Notes: a model not told the origin generated them from the sequence alone. A DNA stretch of 64,000 nt from DASSUW01 sp963789005 (GCA_963789005.1 CAWBIZ010000004.1:1-64000); one strand, 5' to 3'. Counted from the first letter of the stretch, positions 38,583-47,156 are shown. Translations and numbers: made by a program.

Positions 38583-39240
38583 ATGCGGGCTGCGGCACGA
38601 CGCGGATGTAGGGCCGCGGCGCGTCCCAGCCGTCGGGGTACGTCTCGCGCGCCTCGTCGTCGGAGACCGACCCGGCGATGATCACGTCCTCGCCCTGGCG
38701 CCAGTTGACCGGCGTGGCGACCTTGTGCTTGGCGGTGAGCTGAAGCGAGTCGATCACGCGCAGCACCTCGTCGAAGTTGCGGCCGGTGGTCATCGGATAC
38801 ACGAGGATCAGCTTGACCTTCTTGTCGGGCCCGATCACGAACACGTTGCGCACGGTCTGGTTCATCGCCGGCGTGCGCTGCGTCGGGTCACCGTCGACGT
38901 CCTCCGGCAGCATCCCGTAGAGCTTCGAGACCGCGAAGTCGGCGTCGCCGATGATCGGGAAGTTGGGCGCCGTCCCCTGCGTCTCCTCGATGTCGGCGGC
39001 CCACTTCTCGTGGTTCTCCATCGGGTCGACGGAGAGCCCGATGACCTTCACGTTCCGGCTGTCGAAATCGGGCTTGATGCGTGCCATGTAGCCGAGCTCG
39101 GTCGTGCACACGGGGGTGAAGTCGCGCGGGTGCGAGAAGAGCACGGCCCACGAGTCGCCCATCCACTCGTGCAGGCGGATCGTGCCCTCCGTCGTCGCCG
39201 CCTCGAAGTCCGGTGCTGTGTCGCCGATCTGCAGGGTCAT
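38581..39240 (-). CDS. 1-Cys peroxiredoxin (Prx6 class)
   Basis: A 219-aa thiol peroxidase that reduces peroxides. The peroxidatic cysteine C45 lies in SHPRDFTPVCTTELG. No other cysteine is present, so no resolving Cys, as expected for 1-Cys enzymes. The length and the C-terminal extension (VKLILVYPMTTGRNFDEVLRV, then PYIRVVPQPA) are those of the Prx6 subgroup. The ATG at 39240 is chosen. It stands alone, facing treY. Confidence 0.9.
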   Translation of the reverse strand: MTLQIGDTAPDFEAATTEGTIRLHEWMGDSWAVLFSHPRDFTPVCTTELGYMARIKPDFDSRNVKVIGLSVDPMENHEKWAADIEETQGTAPNFPIIGDADFAVSKLYGMLPEDVDGDPTQRTPAMNQTVRNVFVIGPDKKVKLILVYPMTTGRNFDEVLRVIDSLQLTAKHKVATPVNWRQGEDVIIAGSVSDDEARETYPDGWDAPRPYIRVVPQPA

Positions 39241-39339
39241 CGCGTTCCTCCTGGTCAGGGGTGACAACCGCGTCAGACCCTATGCCGAGCGGGGGCATGC
39301 TGCCAAGCCGAGTAGCTCGCGACGCGGCGTGCCCGAGAC

Positions 39340-39852
39340 CTAGGACGGTCCCACGGCCGCGTAGGAGCCGACCACCGCCGCGGGGCGCACGTTCGCGCCG
39401 GCGTGGACCGTGGCGTGCGCGCCCAGACGGGCGCCTTCCCCGATCCGGACGGCGGCGACGCGCACCGGCTGCAGCCGCGACGGGCGCTCGGGGTCGCCGT
39501 AGGTCGGCTCGGCGTCGCACACGAGCGCCCATTCGCCGACCACGCAGCCCGCGCCAAGCTCGACGCGCTCGTGGGCGACGATCACGGCTCTGGAGCCGAC
39601 CCGCGCGCCGGGGCCGACATGGACGACCCCGCCGACGGCGTCGATCCGGGAACCCGCGCCGAGCACGCAGCGGTCCGAGAGCACGACGCGCCCGCCACGG
39701 GCGACCGTGATCCGCGCGCCGCGCTCCACCGTCGCCGTCCCGCGGACCTCGAGCCGGCCGCGCGCGGCGACCCGCAGGCGGGCGAGACGGAAGGCGGCCA
39801 GCCGGCCGCGAGGCTCGGGCACGACGGCGTCGGCCCCGGCGGGAACGTTCAT
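39340..39852 (-). CDS. Hexapeptide-repeat (left-handed beta-helix) transferase-like protein
   Basis: A 170-aa protein made mostly of hexapeptide turns (VERGARITVARGGRVVLSDR, VLGAGSRIDAVGGVVHVGPG, ARVGSRAVIVAHERVELG, IGEGARLGAHATVHAG). This is the fold of acyl-, acetyl- or succinyl-transferases and gamma-carbonic anhydrases. No catalytic histidine is unambiguous and no acceptor domain is present, so the substrate is unknown. The start ATG 39852 lies in a 44-bp tandem duplication that also provides a 15-codon upstream ORF ending on this ATG. Confidence 0.6.
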   Translation of the reverse strand: MNVPAGADAVVPEPRGRLAAFRLARLRVAARGRLEVRGTATVERGARITVARGGRVVLSDRCVLGAGSRIDAVGGVVHVGPGARVGSRAVIVAHERVELGAGCVVGEWALVCDAEPTYGDPERPSRLQPVRVAAVRIGEGARLGAHATVHAGANVRPAAVVGSYAAVGPS

Positions 39853-39926
39853 GCGAGCCACGCCATGGCGGCGTCGGCGCCGGCGGGAACGTTCATGCGA
39901 GCCACGCCATGGCGGCGTCGGCGCCG
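39826..39926. repeat. 44-bp tandem duplication across a start codon
   Basis: The segment containing GGGAACGTTCATGCGAGCC starts at 39841 and again at 39885, a 44-bp period, about 2.2 copies in total with one substitution. Both copies hold an ATG on the minus strand (39852 and 39896). The upstream copy reads as a 15-aa peptide (MNVPAGADAAMAWLA) whose TGA overlaps the downstream ATG. Confidence 0.8.
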
Positions 39927-39992
39927 GTCGGGGCGGTCACACGCGCCAGATTAATATTTCGAGACGGCGGAAACGGGCATACTCGATTTCGG

Positions 39993-40157
39993 GTGTTCTT
40001 GACCGCTCTCACCGTGCTGGCCGGAGCCGTACTCGGGGGTGGCGTCGCCGTCGACGTGACGGCGATCGTCATCGTCGCTGCGGTCGCGCTCGTGGTGCTC
40101 GCCGCCGTCAACGGCGCGCGCATGCTCGGCGAGATGTCCGCCTCGATGGACGACTAG
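39993..40157 (+). CDS. Small membrane protein, 54 aa
   Basis: Starts at GTG 39993 and encodes FLTALTVLAGAVLGGG, then VTAIVIVAAVALVVLAAVNG, two hydrophobic segments with a charged tail ending SASMDD. A rare AT-rich patch (GATTAATATTT, 39949-39959) lies upstream and may be promoter. The stop overlaps the end of the convergent YrdC-like gene. Family unknown. Confidence 0.4.
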   Translation: MFLTALTVLAGAVLGGGVAVDVTAIVIVAAVALVVLAAVNGARMLGEMSASMDD

Positions 40158-40927
40158 GCCGCCTGCAGCTCGCCCGCGACCGGGACGGGCATCCGTGCCG
40201 ACGGCGCGACGACGAGGTCGAGGCCGTGCCGGGCGACCACCGCCCGCGCGTCGGCGACGCCGAGCGACCCGAGCCGCTCGAGCAGGAGCGCCGGCCGGCC
40301 TGGAGTGCCGAGCGCACGGTGGAAGGAGACGATCGAGGTCGAGCACGGCAGGTGCTGCCGGTAGCTGGCGCGCACCGTCTCCTCGTCGCCGTGGGCGATC
40401 ATCACCACGCCCGGCAGGTGGCCGAACTCACGCGCGACTGAGGCCATCTCGACGTGCGCGGCCGAGGTGACGAAGAGCAGGTCCTCGCCGGTGCGGTCGA
40501 GGATGTCGGCGACCAGCGCGTTGGAGCGGCAGCGCACGCCGGGGGAGATGTGCTGCACCGTCCGGACGGTGCCGTCGCGCACCGTGAGGTGGTCGGGCAC
40601 CCAGCGTGCCGCCGGGCCGCGGAGGCCGATCGGCCCGAGCGAATGGAAGTCGTCCATCACGGCGGTGACCGTCTCGGGGGTCAGCCCGCGCGGCAGCCGC
40701 TTCCAGTCGAACGGCAGCTGCGACCGCGACAGGTCGCTGGTCACGCTCCCAGCCTGCGTGGCCGGCCGGCCCTTGAGCCGGTTGACGCGCTGCACCGACG
40801 CTCGCGACGGGAGCGCGGCGAGCGCGCAGGAGTTGCCGAAGCCGTAGAAGAGCGCGGCGCCGTGAGTCGTGGCCGCGGCGGCGAGGCGACGGTCGAACGC
40901 GTCCGCGAGGCTGAGGATGCTGGTCAC
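40154..40927 (-). CDS. Sua5/YciO/YrdC-like protein
   Basis: A 257-aa protein with features of the YrdC fold: an N-terminal nucleotide-site-like stretch ALFYGFGNSCALAALPSRASV, then QRVNRLKGRPATQ (the family's K-x-R-x motif) and later SVTSDL and VQHISPGVRCRSNALVADIL. YrdC/Sua5 enzymes make threonylcarbamoyl-AMP for tRNA t6A. The divergence is large and some positions are unusual, so a paralogue with another role is possible. The ATG at 40927 faces the repeat-rich gap. Confidence 0.55.
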   Translation of the reverse strand: MTSILSLADAFDRRLAAAATTHGAALFYGFGNSCALAALPSRASVQRVNRLKGRPATQAGSVTSDLSRSQLPFDWKRLPRGLTPETVTAVMDDFHSLGPIGLRGPAARWVPDHLTVRDGTVRTVQHISPGVRCRSNALVADILDRTGEDLLFVTSAAHVEMASVAREFGHLPGVVMIAHGDEETVRASYRQHLPCSTSIVSFHRALGTPGRPALLLERLGSLGVADARAVVARHGLDLVVAPSARMPVPVAGELQAA

Positions 40928-40984
40928 GTTGCATACCGTCCTCCTCTCGCCTTGGCGAAAGGTTGGAGTGATCTTGCATCCGTC

Positions 40985-41018
40985 GCGCGTGGCGCGTGGC
41001 GCGTGGCGCGTGGCGCGT
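40985..41018. repeat. GCGCGTG heptamer, 4.9 tandem copies
   Basis: Five consecutive heptamers, the last one base short, with no mismatch. A simple-sequence tract outside coding DNA; it could expand or contract by slippage. Confidence 0.85.
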
Positions 41019-41055
41019 CGCCCGTCGGTGCCGGTGCGTGACGCCGGGCTGGGCC

Positions 41056-41364
41056 AACGTCAACTGCGGCTGGGTAGGGAGGCTGGGGTTTTGGCCTGGT
41101 TGGTCGGCCTCGGGGCGGGGGCGGTGGTCAAGCCGGTGTTTCGTGTATCTCGGTGAGCTCCGGTTCGCCCGAATCCACGTAAATGCTCTAGACGAGCACT
41201 TACGTGTATTTCGATGATCGCCGGCTCGCCGAAATCCACGTAACACCGCCTTGACGGCACATTCGGTGTATCTCGATGCATCCGGGCGCGCCCGGATGCA
41301 CCAAACTCACCTTCCTCGCGCCGCGAAAGGCTCCCCAACCTCCCTACCCAGCGCAGTTGACGTT
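41056..41364. repeat. Gene-less inverted-repeat element with palindrome array
   Basis: The outer arms 41056-41088 (AACGTCAACTGCGG, CTGGGTAGGGAGG) and 41333-41364 (its reverse complement with one base missing) are the same ends as around the DUF559 gene. Inside are three related units: 41142-41179 and 41203-41240 (CGTGTAT at one end, ATCCACG at the other) and 41266-41302. A 29-bp imperfect palindrome (41177-41205) joins units one and two; unit three holds a perfect 24-bp palindrome with half-site TGCATCCGGGCG (41277-41300). No ORF fits all units. It looks like a non-autonomous mobile element or a structured RNA. Confidence 0.65.
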
Positions 41365-41386
41365 CGCCCGAGCCCGCGCGGACCCT

Positions 41387-42283
41387 TCAGGCAGCAAGCG
41401 CGCGTGCCGCGGCAGCCACGGGCGTCCAGAGCGCGTCGTTCCCGAACGCCCGGCGCACCACCGTGCTGCCGGCGACCGCCGAGATCAGGCTGTCCTCGGC
41501 GGCCCCAACATCGGGCGCGTTGAGTGGCGGCGCCATCACGGCCGCGACCTCGGCCGTCGTCAGCCCCTGCGGGACCGCGCGCAGGACCTCCTCGGCACTC
41601 TCCGCGTGACGGCGTCGCTCCAACCGCGGGTCGAGGTTGGCGACGCAGACGTCGTAGGCCTCGATCGACTGGAAGCCGCCCGCCTCCAGGCGGCGGCCGT
41701 CGCCGGTCTCGAAGGCCACGCTGGGCGCGGTGAAGCGCACCTCGCCCTCCGGCGTGGTGGCCGACTTGCCCTGGAACTCGGTCGGCCCGCCCGCCGCGGT
41801 GCGGGCGAGCGCGAGGTCGGCGCGGAAGGCCTGCTCGGTCGCGGGCTCTGCTGAAGCCGCGACCAGCGCCGCGCCGTCAACCCCGGGGACCCAGGCGAGC
41901 GCCTCGGTCAGGCCGGCGGGCTCGTCGAGCGTCAGCGTGGTCGTGAACTGAGCGAGCTGCAGCGCGCGGAAGACCGGCCACTCGTGCTCCGGCGCCGTCA
42001 GGCGCGCGGCGACGACCACGCGGCACATCGGCCAGGTCGCGTGCGGCCGCTCGCGCGGCTCGGTGGCGAACGGCATCCCGCGGCGGCGGAACGAGCGGTA
42101 GCCGAGCGCCATGCCCTCGCCGGTGTAGCCGCGCCGCTCGTACTGCGCGGCGGTCTCGGTGAGGCCGATCATCACGTGCTGCCACTCGAGCTGGTCGCCG
42201 TAGCGCCAGCGCAGCGTGGCGAGCGCCGGGCCGGCCGACCACGCCCACGGGCAGCCCGGATCGGAGAAGTGGATGACCCGCAT
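41387..42283 (-). CDS. DsbA-family thioredoxin-fold protein
   Basis: A 298-aa protein with the DsbA/FrnE-like thioredoxin fold plus helical insert: MRVIHFSDPGCPWAWSAGPAL at the N-terminus, where GCPW replaces a CxxC (only one cysteine), WPVFRALQLAQFTTTLTLDEP, and SVAFETGDGRRLEAGGFQSIEAYDV. The missing second cysteine argues against a disulfide oxidase; it is closer to FrnE or 2-hydroxychromene-2-carboxylate isomerase-like members. Its ATG overlaps the stop of the upstream DUF3817 gene, so the two are coupled. Confidence 0.7.
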   Translation of the reverse strand: MRVIHFSDPGCPWAWSAGPALATLRWRYGDQLEWQHVMIGLTETAAQYERRGYTGEGMALGYRSFRRRGMPFATEPRERPHATWPMCRVVVAARLTAPEHEWPVFRALQLAQFTTTLTLDEPAGLTEALAWVPGVDGAALVAASAEPATEQAFRADLALARTAAGGPTEFQGKSATTPEGEVRFTAPSVAFETGDGRRLEAGGFQSIEAYDVCVANLDPRLERRRHAESAEEVLRAVPQGLTTAEVAAVMAPPLNAPDVGAAEDSLISAVAGSTVVRRAFGNDALWTPVAAAARALAA

Positions 42284-42558
42284 CAGCCGAGCCCGCGGCG
42301 GATCCGCACGTCCCCGATCAGCGAGCCGGGCGGGCCGAGGGTGACGACCACGATCGCTGGGAACCACCAGCCCCACAACCCCTCGCCCGCGCCCCGCACG
42401 CACAAGAAGAGCAGCGTGAGGAACCCGAAGCCGTGCAGCGGCCCGAGCCAGTCGACGACCCCCTCGGCGCCCGACACGGCGGCGACCACGAGCGGGACGA
42501 GCAGCAGCGCGTCGACGACGGCGACGGCGCGGATGACGTTCAGGCGGCGGCGAACCAT
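42283..42558 (-). CDS. DUF3817-like membrane protein
   Basis: A 91-aa membrane protein with three hydrophobic segments and the DUF3817-type GPLHGFGFLTLLFLC block. The start is ATG 42558 or a GTG four codons earlier. The stop TGA overlaps the ATG of the DsbA-like gene (TGATG). Function unknown. Confidence 0.6.
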   Translation of the reverse strand: MVRRRLNVIRAVAVVDALLLVPLVVAAVSGAEGVVDWLGPLHGFGFLTLLFLCVRGAGEGLWGWWFPAIVVVTLGPPGSLIGDVRIRRGLG

Positions 42559-42731
42559 GCTCTCGCTCACCGAGTCCAGGATATGAACCCCACGAGGCCG
42601 GCCGCGCCGGGTCCGAGGCCGGCCGCGCCGCATCGCGTGCGCGGCGGGCCGCTGCCAGGCTCGCCGGATCGCGTGGCCGCGGTCGGGTCGGCCGCCGTTC
42701 CGTCCAGCGCGTTTCTTACCCTCCGGCGCCC

Positions 42732-44366
42732 TTGACGTCTGCGGTCACCTCATCCGCCGTCCGGCGTGGCCGGTCGCTGCCCGCGTGGCCGTCGGGTCGC
42801 CCGCTGCGCTCCTGGCAGCAGGCCGCCGCCGCGGCCGTCGCCGCCCACGAGGGCGACTCGTTCCTGGCCTCGGCCACCCCCGCGGCCGGCAAGACGACGT
42901 TTGGTCTGCACGTCGCGCACCGGATGCTGGCCGAGGGCCGGGTCGCCCGCGTCGCCGTCGTCGCGCCGACGACGCACATCTGCCGCCAGTGGGCGCTCGA
43001 CGCGGCGCGCTACGGGATCGATCTCGAGCCCAACCGCCCCAACGCCGCGGGGCCGGAGCCGAGCGACCGGCACGGAGTCGCGGTCACCTACGCCACGGTC
43101 GCGGCCGGCCCGCAGACCCACCGGCGCGCCGGCCGCGACAAGCCCACGCTGCTGATCGCCGACGAGCCGCACCACATGGGCGAGCTCGCCGCGTGGGGCC
43201 GCGCGACCGTCACCGCCTTCGAGCGCGCCCGCTTCCGCCTGCTCCTCTCCGGCACGCCGTTCCGCTCCGACAGCACGCCGATCCCGTGGGTCGAGTACGA
43301 CGGCGAGGGCGTCTCGCGCGCCGACTACGCCTACGGCTACACCGACGCGCTGCTCGACGGCGTGTGCCGCCCGGTGACCTTCCACACCTACGGCGGCGAC
43401 ATGGAGTGGATGAGCGATGGCCGCCGGCGCAAGGCCGACTTCGAGGTCCTCCTGCCCGCCGCCGAGGCCGCCCGCCGGCTGCGGACCGCGCTCGAGCCCG
43501 AGGGCGACTGGGTCGAGCACGTGCTCAGGGACGCGCACGCCGAGCTCGCGGCGCTGCGCGGCGGCGACCACCGCGATGCCGGCGGCCTCGTCGTGGCGAT
43601 CGACAAGGAGCACGCCGAGCGGCTCGCCGCCCGTCTGCACCGCATCACGGGCGAGGCGCCGGCCGTCGTCACGTCCGACGCCGCGGACGCCTCCCAGCGC
43701 ATCGAGCGTTTCGCGGCCGGGACGGGGACGTGGCTCGTGTCGGTGCTGATGGTGTCCGAGGGCGTCGACATCCCGCGCCTGCGCGTCGGCGTCTACGCCA
43801 CCAGCGCGCGCACCGAGCTGTTCTTCCGCCAGGTCGTGGGCCGCTTCATCCGCCGCACGCCGGCACCGCGCGAGCAGATGAGCCACCTCTTCCTGCCCTC
43901 GGACCCCGCGCTCAAGCTGCTCGCGGCGCAGATCGAGGAGGAGCGCAACCACGCGCTCACGCTCGAGCCGGCCGGCGAGCTCGTGGCCGAGCGCGCCGAG
44001 CGCGCCGAGCCGGACGAGGCATTCCGCGCGCTGTGGTCGAGCGCGCGGCGCGACGACGAGGTGCTGCAGACGACCCAGCCGGGCGAGGCGCTCGCGCTGT
44101 TCGCCGAGGCCGCGCCCGAGCCGACGGCCACCCTGGTCGCCTTCACGACCACCGACCCCGCGCCCCAGGAGCGGCGGGAGCGCCTGCGCGAGCAGCGCCG
44201 GGCGCTGGTGGCGGTCGTCGCCCGCGCCACCGGCGAGGAGCACCGGATCGTCAATGCCCGGCTCAACCGCGCGGTCGGCGCCGCGTCGGTCGCCAAGTCG
44301 ACCGCCGAGCAGCTCGAGAAGGCCAACGCGCTGCTCGAGAAGGAGATCGCCCGCCGGCGCCTATGA
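42732..44366 (+). CDS. Superfamily 2 DEAD/DEAH-type helicase
   Basis: A 544-aa SF2 helicase. Q-motif-like WQQAAAAAVAAHEGDSFLASA, Walker A ATPAAGKTT (K54), VVAPTTHICRQW (Ia), DEPHH (144-148) as motif II, LLLSGTPFRSD (III), LVSVLMVSEGVDIPRLRVGVY (V) and RQVVGRFIRRTP (VI). The C-terminal 120 aa are acidic and helical and match no domain I know. It resembles the helicases of type III restriction or phage origin, but no methylase or nuclease is beside it. The TTG start is the only in-frame option before the first conserved block. The stop overlaps the next gene (ATGA). Confidence 0.8.
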   Translation: MTSAVTSSAVRRGRSLPAWPSGRPLRSWQQAAAAAVAAHEGDSFLASATPAAGKTTFGLHVAHRMLAEGRVARVAVVAPTTHICRQWALDAARYGIDLEPNRPNAAGPEPSDRHGVAVTYATVAAGPQTHRRAGRDKPTLLIADEPHHMGELAAWGRATVTAFERARFRLLLSGTPFRSDSTPIPWVEYDGEGVSRADYAYGYTDALLDGVCRPVTFHTYGGDMEWMSDGRRRKADFEVLLPAAEAARRLRTALEPEGDWVEHVLRDAHAELAALRGGDHRDAGGLVVAIDKEHAERLAARLHRITGEAPAVVTSDAADASQRIERFAAGTGTWLVSVLMVSEGVDIPRLRVGVYATSARTELFFRQVVGRFIRRTPAPREQMSHLFLPSDPALKLLAAQIEEERNHALTLEPAGELVAERAERAEPDEAFRALWSSARRDDEVLQTTQPGEALALFAEAAPEPTATLVAFTTTDPAPQERRERLREQRRALVAVVARATGEEHRIVNARLNRAVGAASVAKSTAEQLEKANALLEKEIARRRL

Positions 44367-44801
44367 TCGGCCCGGTGACGGTTCCCGACTGGCCGCCCGG
44401 CACCGTCGCCATCCTCGCCACGGTCGGCCGCGACGGCGCGCCGCACGCGATCCCGGTCTCGACCGCCGTGCGCACCGGTCCGACCACTGTGATGCTGGCG
44501 CTCGCGCCCAGCCGCGGGTCGCTCGAGCGCCTGCGTCGCCGAGCCGCGCTGCGCGCTGGCCATCGTCGCCGAGGGCGTCGCGGTCACGCTGCGCGGCCGC
44601 GCCGCCGTCGCGGGCGAGGCGGCGGGCACGGTGGCGGTGCGCCTCGAGGTCGACGCGATCGACGACCACGACCGCCCGACGTTCGCGATCGAGTCAGGCG
44701 TCGGCTGGCGCTGGACCGACGCCGAGGCCGAGCGCCGCGATGCCGAAGTCCGCGCGGCGCTCCTGGCGGTGCCCAACGGGACATCGCACGACACGGAATG
44801 A
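44363..44801 (+). CDS. Pyridoxamine-5'-phosphate-oxidase-like FMN-binding protein, one frameshift
   Basis: About 145 aa with a split-barrel flavin fold: WPPGTVAILATVGRDGAPHAIPVS, then TVMLALAPSRGSLERLRR; the frame then shifts by one base near 44540 and continues CALAIVAEGVAVTLRGRAAV and DHDRPTFAIESGVGWRW up to TGA at 44799-44801. The family includes F420- or FMN-dependent reductases. Its ATG overlaps the helicase stop, so translation is coupled. Confidence 0.6.
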
Positions 44802-44819
44802 CCTGCTGGGCGGGGCGCC

Positions 44820-46304
44820 CTAATCCGCGGCGATCGTGAGGTTGCGGCCGGCCTCCTTGGCGGCCGCGAGCGCGTCCTGCGCGCGCACCAGCAGCAGCTC
44901 GGCCGGCTCTTCGCCGTCCCAGCGAGCCACGCCGGCGGAGGCGGTCTGCCCGCGCGGCGTCGACGCCCGCACGCGGTCGAGCACGTCGACGGCCTCGCCG
45001 AGGCCGCAGCTCGGGAGCAGGACGCCGAACTCGGTCCCCTCGAGCCGCGCGAGCATGTCGACCTCGCGCAGCTCGCCGCGCCACCGGGATGCGGTCTCCT
45101 TGATCAGCCGGTCGCCCTCGCGCTCCCCCCGAAGCATGTTGAACGCGCTCATGTGGTCGAGATCGATCACCGCCAGCGTCAGCGGGCTGTCGGAGCGTCG
45201 CGCGCGGGCGAGCTCGCGCGGCACCTCCTCTTCCCACACGCGGCGGGTGACGAGCCCGGTCAGCGAGTCGCTGAGCGCGAGCGCGCCCATGCGGCTGCGC
45301 AGCGTCGCGTGCTCGATCGCCACCGCCGCCTGCGCGGCCAGCAGCCGCAGCACTCCCGCGGGAGCGTCGGGCAGCTCCTCGAGCGGAACCTGCCACACGA
45401 CGATCAGCACGCCGCAGATCTCGCCGTCGCGCAGGACCGGCTCGAACACCGCGGAGCGCGCGCTCGTCGCCTCCACCAGCGGCGGCGCGAGCGCCGGATG
45501 CGAGCGGGCGTCGGCGACGAAGTAGGTCTCCTTCGACGTGAACGCGCGGCCCGGGCCGGGCGCGTCGCCGCGGGCCTGGATCGTCACCGGCGCGATCTCG
45601 ACGCCCGCCATGGCGGTCGACACGAACTCGCGGCCCGCCGGCTCGAGCAGGAAGGCGACGGGAGCGCCGGCGACCTCGCGAGCGGCCTCGCAGACGGCCT
45701 CGCGGGCGTCATCGGCGGCGGCGAGGGCACGGGCCACACGGCCGACCGCTCCCATCCCGCGCGCCTGGTCGCGCAGCATGTCGTTGAAGCGCCGCAGATC
45801 GCGCTCGTTGCTCTCGCGCTCGAGCTCGGAAGCGAGCACCCGCGCGAGCATCATGAACAGCTGCTCGTCGGCCTCGGTGAAGCCGGCGACCGAGTGGCGC
45901 AGCGCCGCCAGCGAGCCGACGCGCGTGCCGTCGGACAGCTCCAGCGGCACGCCCAGGTACGCGCTCGCGCCGACCTGCTCCTGCATCGGCAGGTCGCGGT
46001 AGACGTCGTTGCGGCCGACCGCGTTGCACAGCCGCGGCGCGCGATCCTCGGCCATGTGCGAGCAGAAGGCGTCGCCGAGCGGGGTCGCGAGGTTCGAGCG
46101 CAGCCCGACGCCGCCGCCGTTGCGGGCGTCGACGATGCGGTGGATGAACTGCGCGCGATCGAGGTGGGCGAGGTACAGGACCGCGTCCGGCAGGTGGCGC
46201 TCGAGCAGATCCAGCACCGAGCGCGTGGCGTCGGCGAACGACCGGTACGTCGCCGAGGTCGCGGCCGTCGCCGCCTGGATCGCGCTCGCATCCACGCCCG
46301 TCAT
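44820..46304 (-). CDS. GAF-GAF-GGDEF protein with degenerate active site
   Basis: A 494-aa soluble signalling protein. GAF 1 (about 20-165, FCSHMAEDRAPRLCNAV and YLGVPLELSDGTRVGSLAALRH), a helical linker, GAF 2 (about 195-335), and a GGDEF domain (about 340-494). The signature is LEGTEFGVLL (residues 422-426, EGTEF), so the first glycine is lost and cyclase activity is doubtful. An RxxD (REVD) five residues before it keeps the c-di-GMP inhibitory-site pattern, so it may act as a c-di-GMP receptor. It is divergent from the FAH gene. Confidence 0.8.
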   Translation of the reverse strand: MTGVDASAIQAATAATSATYRSFADATRSVLDLLERHLPDAVLYLAHLDRAQFIHRIVDARNGGGVGLRSNLATPLGDAFCSHMAEDRAPRLCNAVGRNDVYRDLPMQEQVGASAYLGVPLELSDGTRVGSLAALRHSVAGFTEADEQLFMMLARVLASELERESNERDLRRFNDMLRDQARGMGAVGRVARALAAADDAREAVCEAAREVAGAPVAFLLEPAGREFVSTAMAGVEIAPVTIQARGDAPGPGRAFTSKETYFVADARSHPALAPPLVEATSARSAVFEPVLRDGEICGVLIVVWQVPLEELPDAPAGVLRLLAAQAAVAIEHATLRSRMGALALSDSLTGLVTRRVWEEEVPRELARARRSDSPLTLAVIDLDHMSAFNMLRGEREGDRLIKETASRWRGELREVDMLARLEGTEFGVLLPSCGLGEAVDVLDRVRASTPRGQTASAGVARWDGEEPAELLLVRAQDALAAAKEAGRNLTIAAD

Positions 46305-46359
46305 TGTCGTGCGCGGCAGCCCGTCTTCAAACCGATTATCCGTCTAGGGTGAGCCCCCC

Positions 46360-47142
46360 ATGAGACTTGCGACCTTCGTTGGCCCGGATGGCGGCAACCC
46401 TCAAGCGGGAGAGGTCCGCGGGGAGGAGGTCGTCGCCTTCGGCTCGGGCACCGTCCGCGACCGCCTCGCGTCCGGCGACGCCACCCCCGCCGACGGGCGC
46501 TCCTACCCGCTCGCCGAGGTGCGCCTGCTGGCTCCCGTGCCGAGCCCGCGGGCGATCTTCGGCATCGGCCTCAACTACGCCGCCCACGCGCGCGAGCAGG
46601 GCAAGGAGCTGCCCGAGCGCCCGATCGTGTTCATGAAGCTCCCGACCTCCAGCGCCCCGCCGAGCGGGCCGTTGCAGAAGCCCACCGCTACGGAGCAGCT
46701 CGACTACGAGGCCGAGCTCGTGATCGTCATGGGCGGCGGCGGGCGGATCGCCGGCTGGGCGGTGGCCGACGACGCGACGGCGCGCGACCTCCAGCGCACC
46801 GAGCCGCAGTGGACGCGCGCCAAGGCGTTCGACACCTCCTGCCCGTGGGGCCCGTGGGTGACGACGATCGACGAGGTCCCGGACGCGAGCGGCCTGCGCA
46901 TCGGCTCCTGGGTCAACGGCGAGCAGCGCCAGGACTCGACCACCGACGACCTCATCTTCGGCCCGGCCGAGATCGTCGAGTTCATCGCTGCGACCTGCAC
47001 GCTCGAGCCGGGAGACCTGATCCTCACCGGCACCCCCGAGGGCGTCGGCGACGCGATGGACCCGCCGACCTACCTACAGGCGGGCGACGTCGTGCGGATC
47101 GAGGTCGAGCGCCTCGGCACGATCGAGCACGAGGTGGTGTAA
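46360..47142 (+). CDS. Fumarylacetoacetate hydrolase (FAH) family protein
   Basis: A 260-aa single-domain FAH-family enzyme: AIFGIGLNYAAHAREQGKELPERPIVFMK, the metal-binding EAELVIVMG, DATARDLQ, KAFDTSCPWGPWV and LILTGTPEGVG. Members are acylpyruvate hydrolases, 2-keto-4-pentenoate hydratases or isomerases of aromatic catabolism; no catabolic neighbours help decide. The ATG at 46360 lies close to the divergent GGDEF gene. It converges on clpP. Confidence 0.85.
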   Translation: MRLATFVGPDGGNPQAGEVRGEEVVAFGSGTVRDRLASGDATPADGRSYPLAEVRLLAPVPSPRAIFGIGLNYAAHAREQGKELPERPIVFMKLPTSSAPPSGPLQKPTATEQLDYEAELVIVMGGGGRIAGWAVADDATARDLQRTEPQWTRAKAFDTSCPWGPWVTTIDEVPDASGLRIGSWVNGEQRQDSTTDDLIFGPAEIVEFIAATCTLEPGDLILTGTPEGVGDAMDPPTYLQAGDVVRIEVERLGTIEHEVV

Positions 47143-47156
47143 ACCCACGGGGGCCC

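Larger units (their letters stand above)
40928..41386. other. 459-bp gene-free interval filled with repeats
   Basis: I see no convincing gene here. It holds a 7-bp tandem repeat (40985-41018) and the 309-bp inverted-repeat element with internal palindromes (41056-41364). Short open frames crossing it mirror the repeats and change frame between units. Confidence 0.7.

Noticed and set aside
40985..41018. Possible CRISPR-like repeat array
   Set aside because: Units are 7 bp with no spacers; a simple tandem tract.
41060..41338. 92-aa minus-strand frame with repeated peptide blocks in the palindromic element
   Set aside because: The repeated blocks occur in different frames from unit to unit, so they reflect DNA repetition rather than a protein.
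42732..44801. Restriction-modification or phage-defence operon around the SF2 helicase
   Set aside because: The only coupled gene is a PNPOx-like flavoprotein; no methylase, nuclease or specificity gene is nearby.
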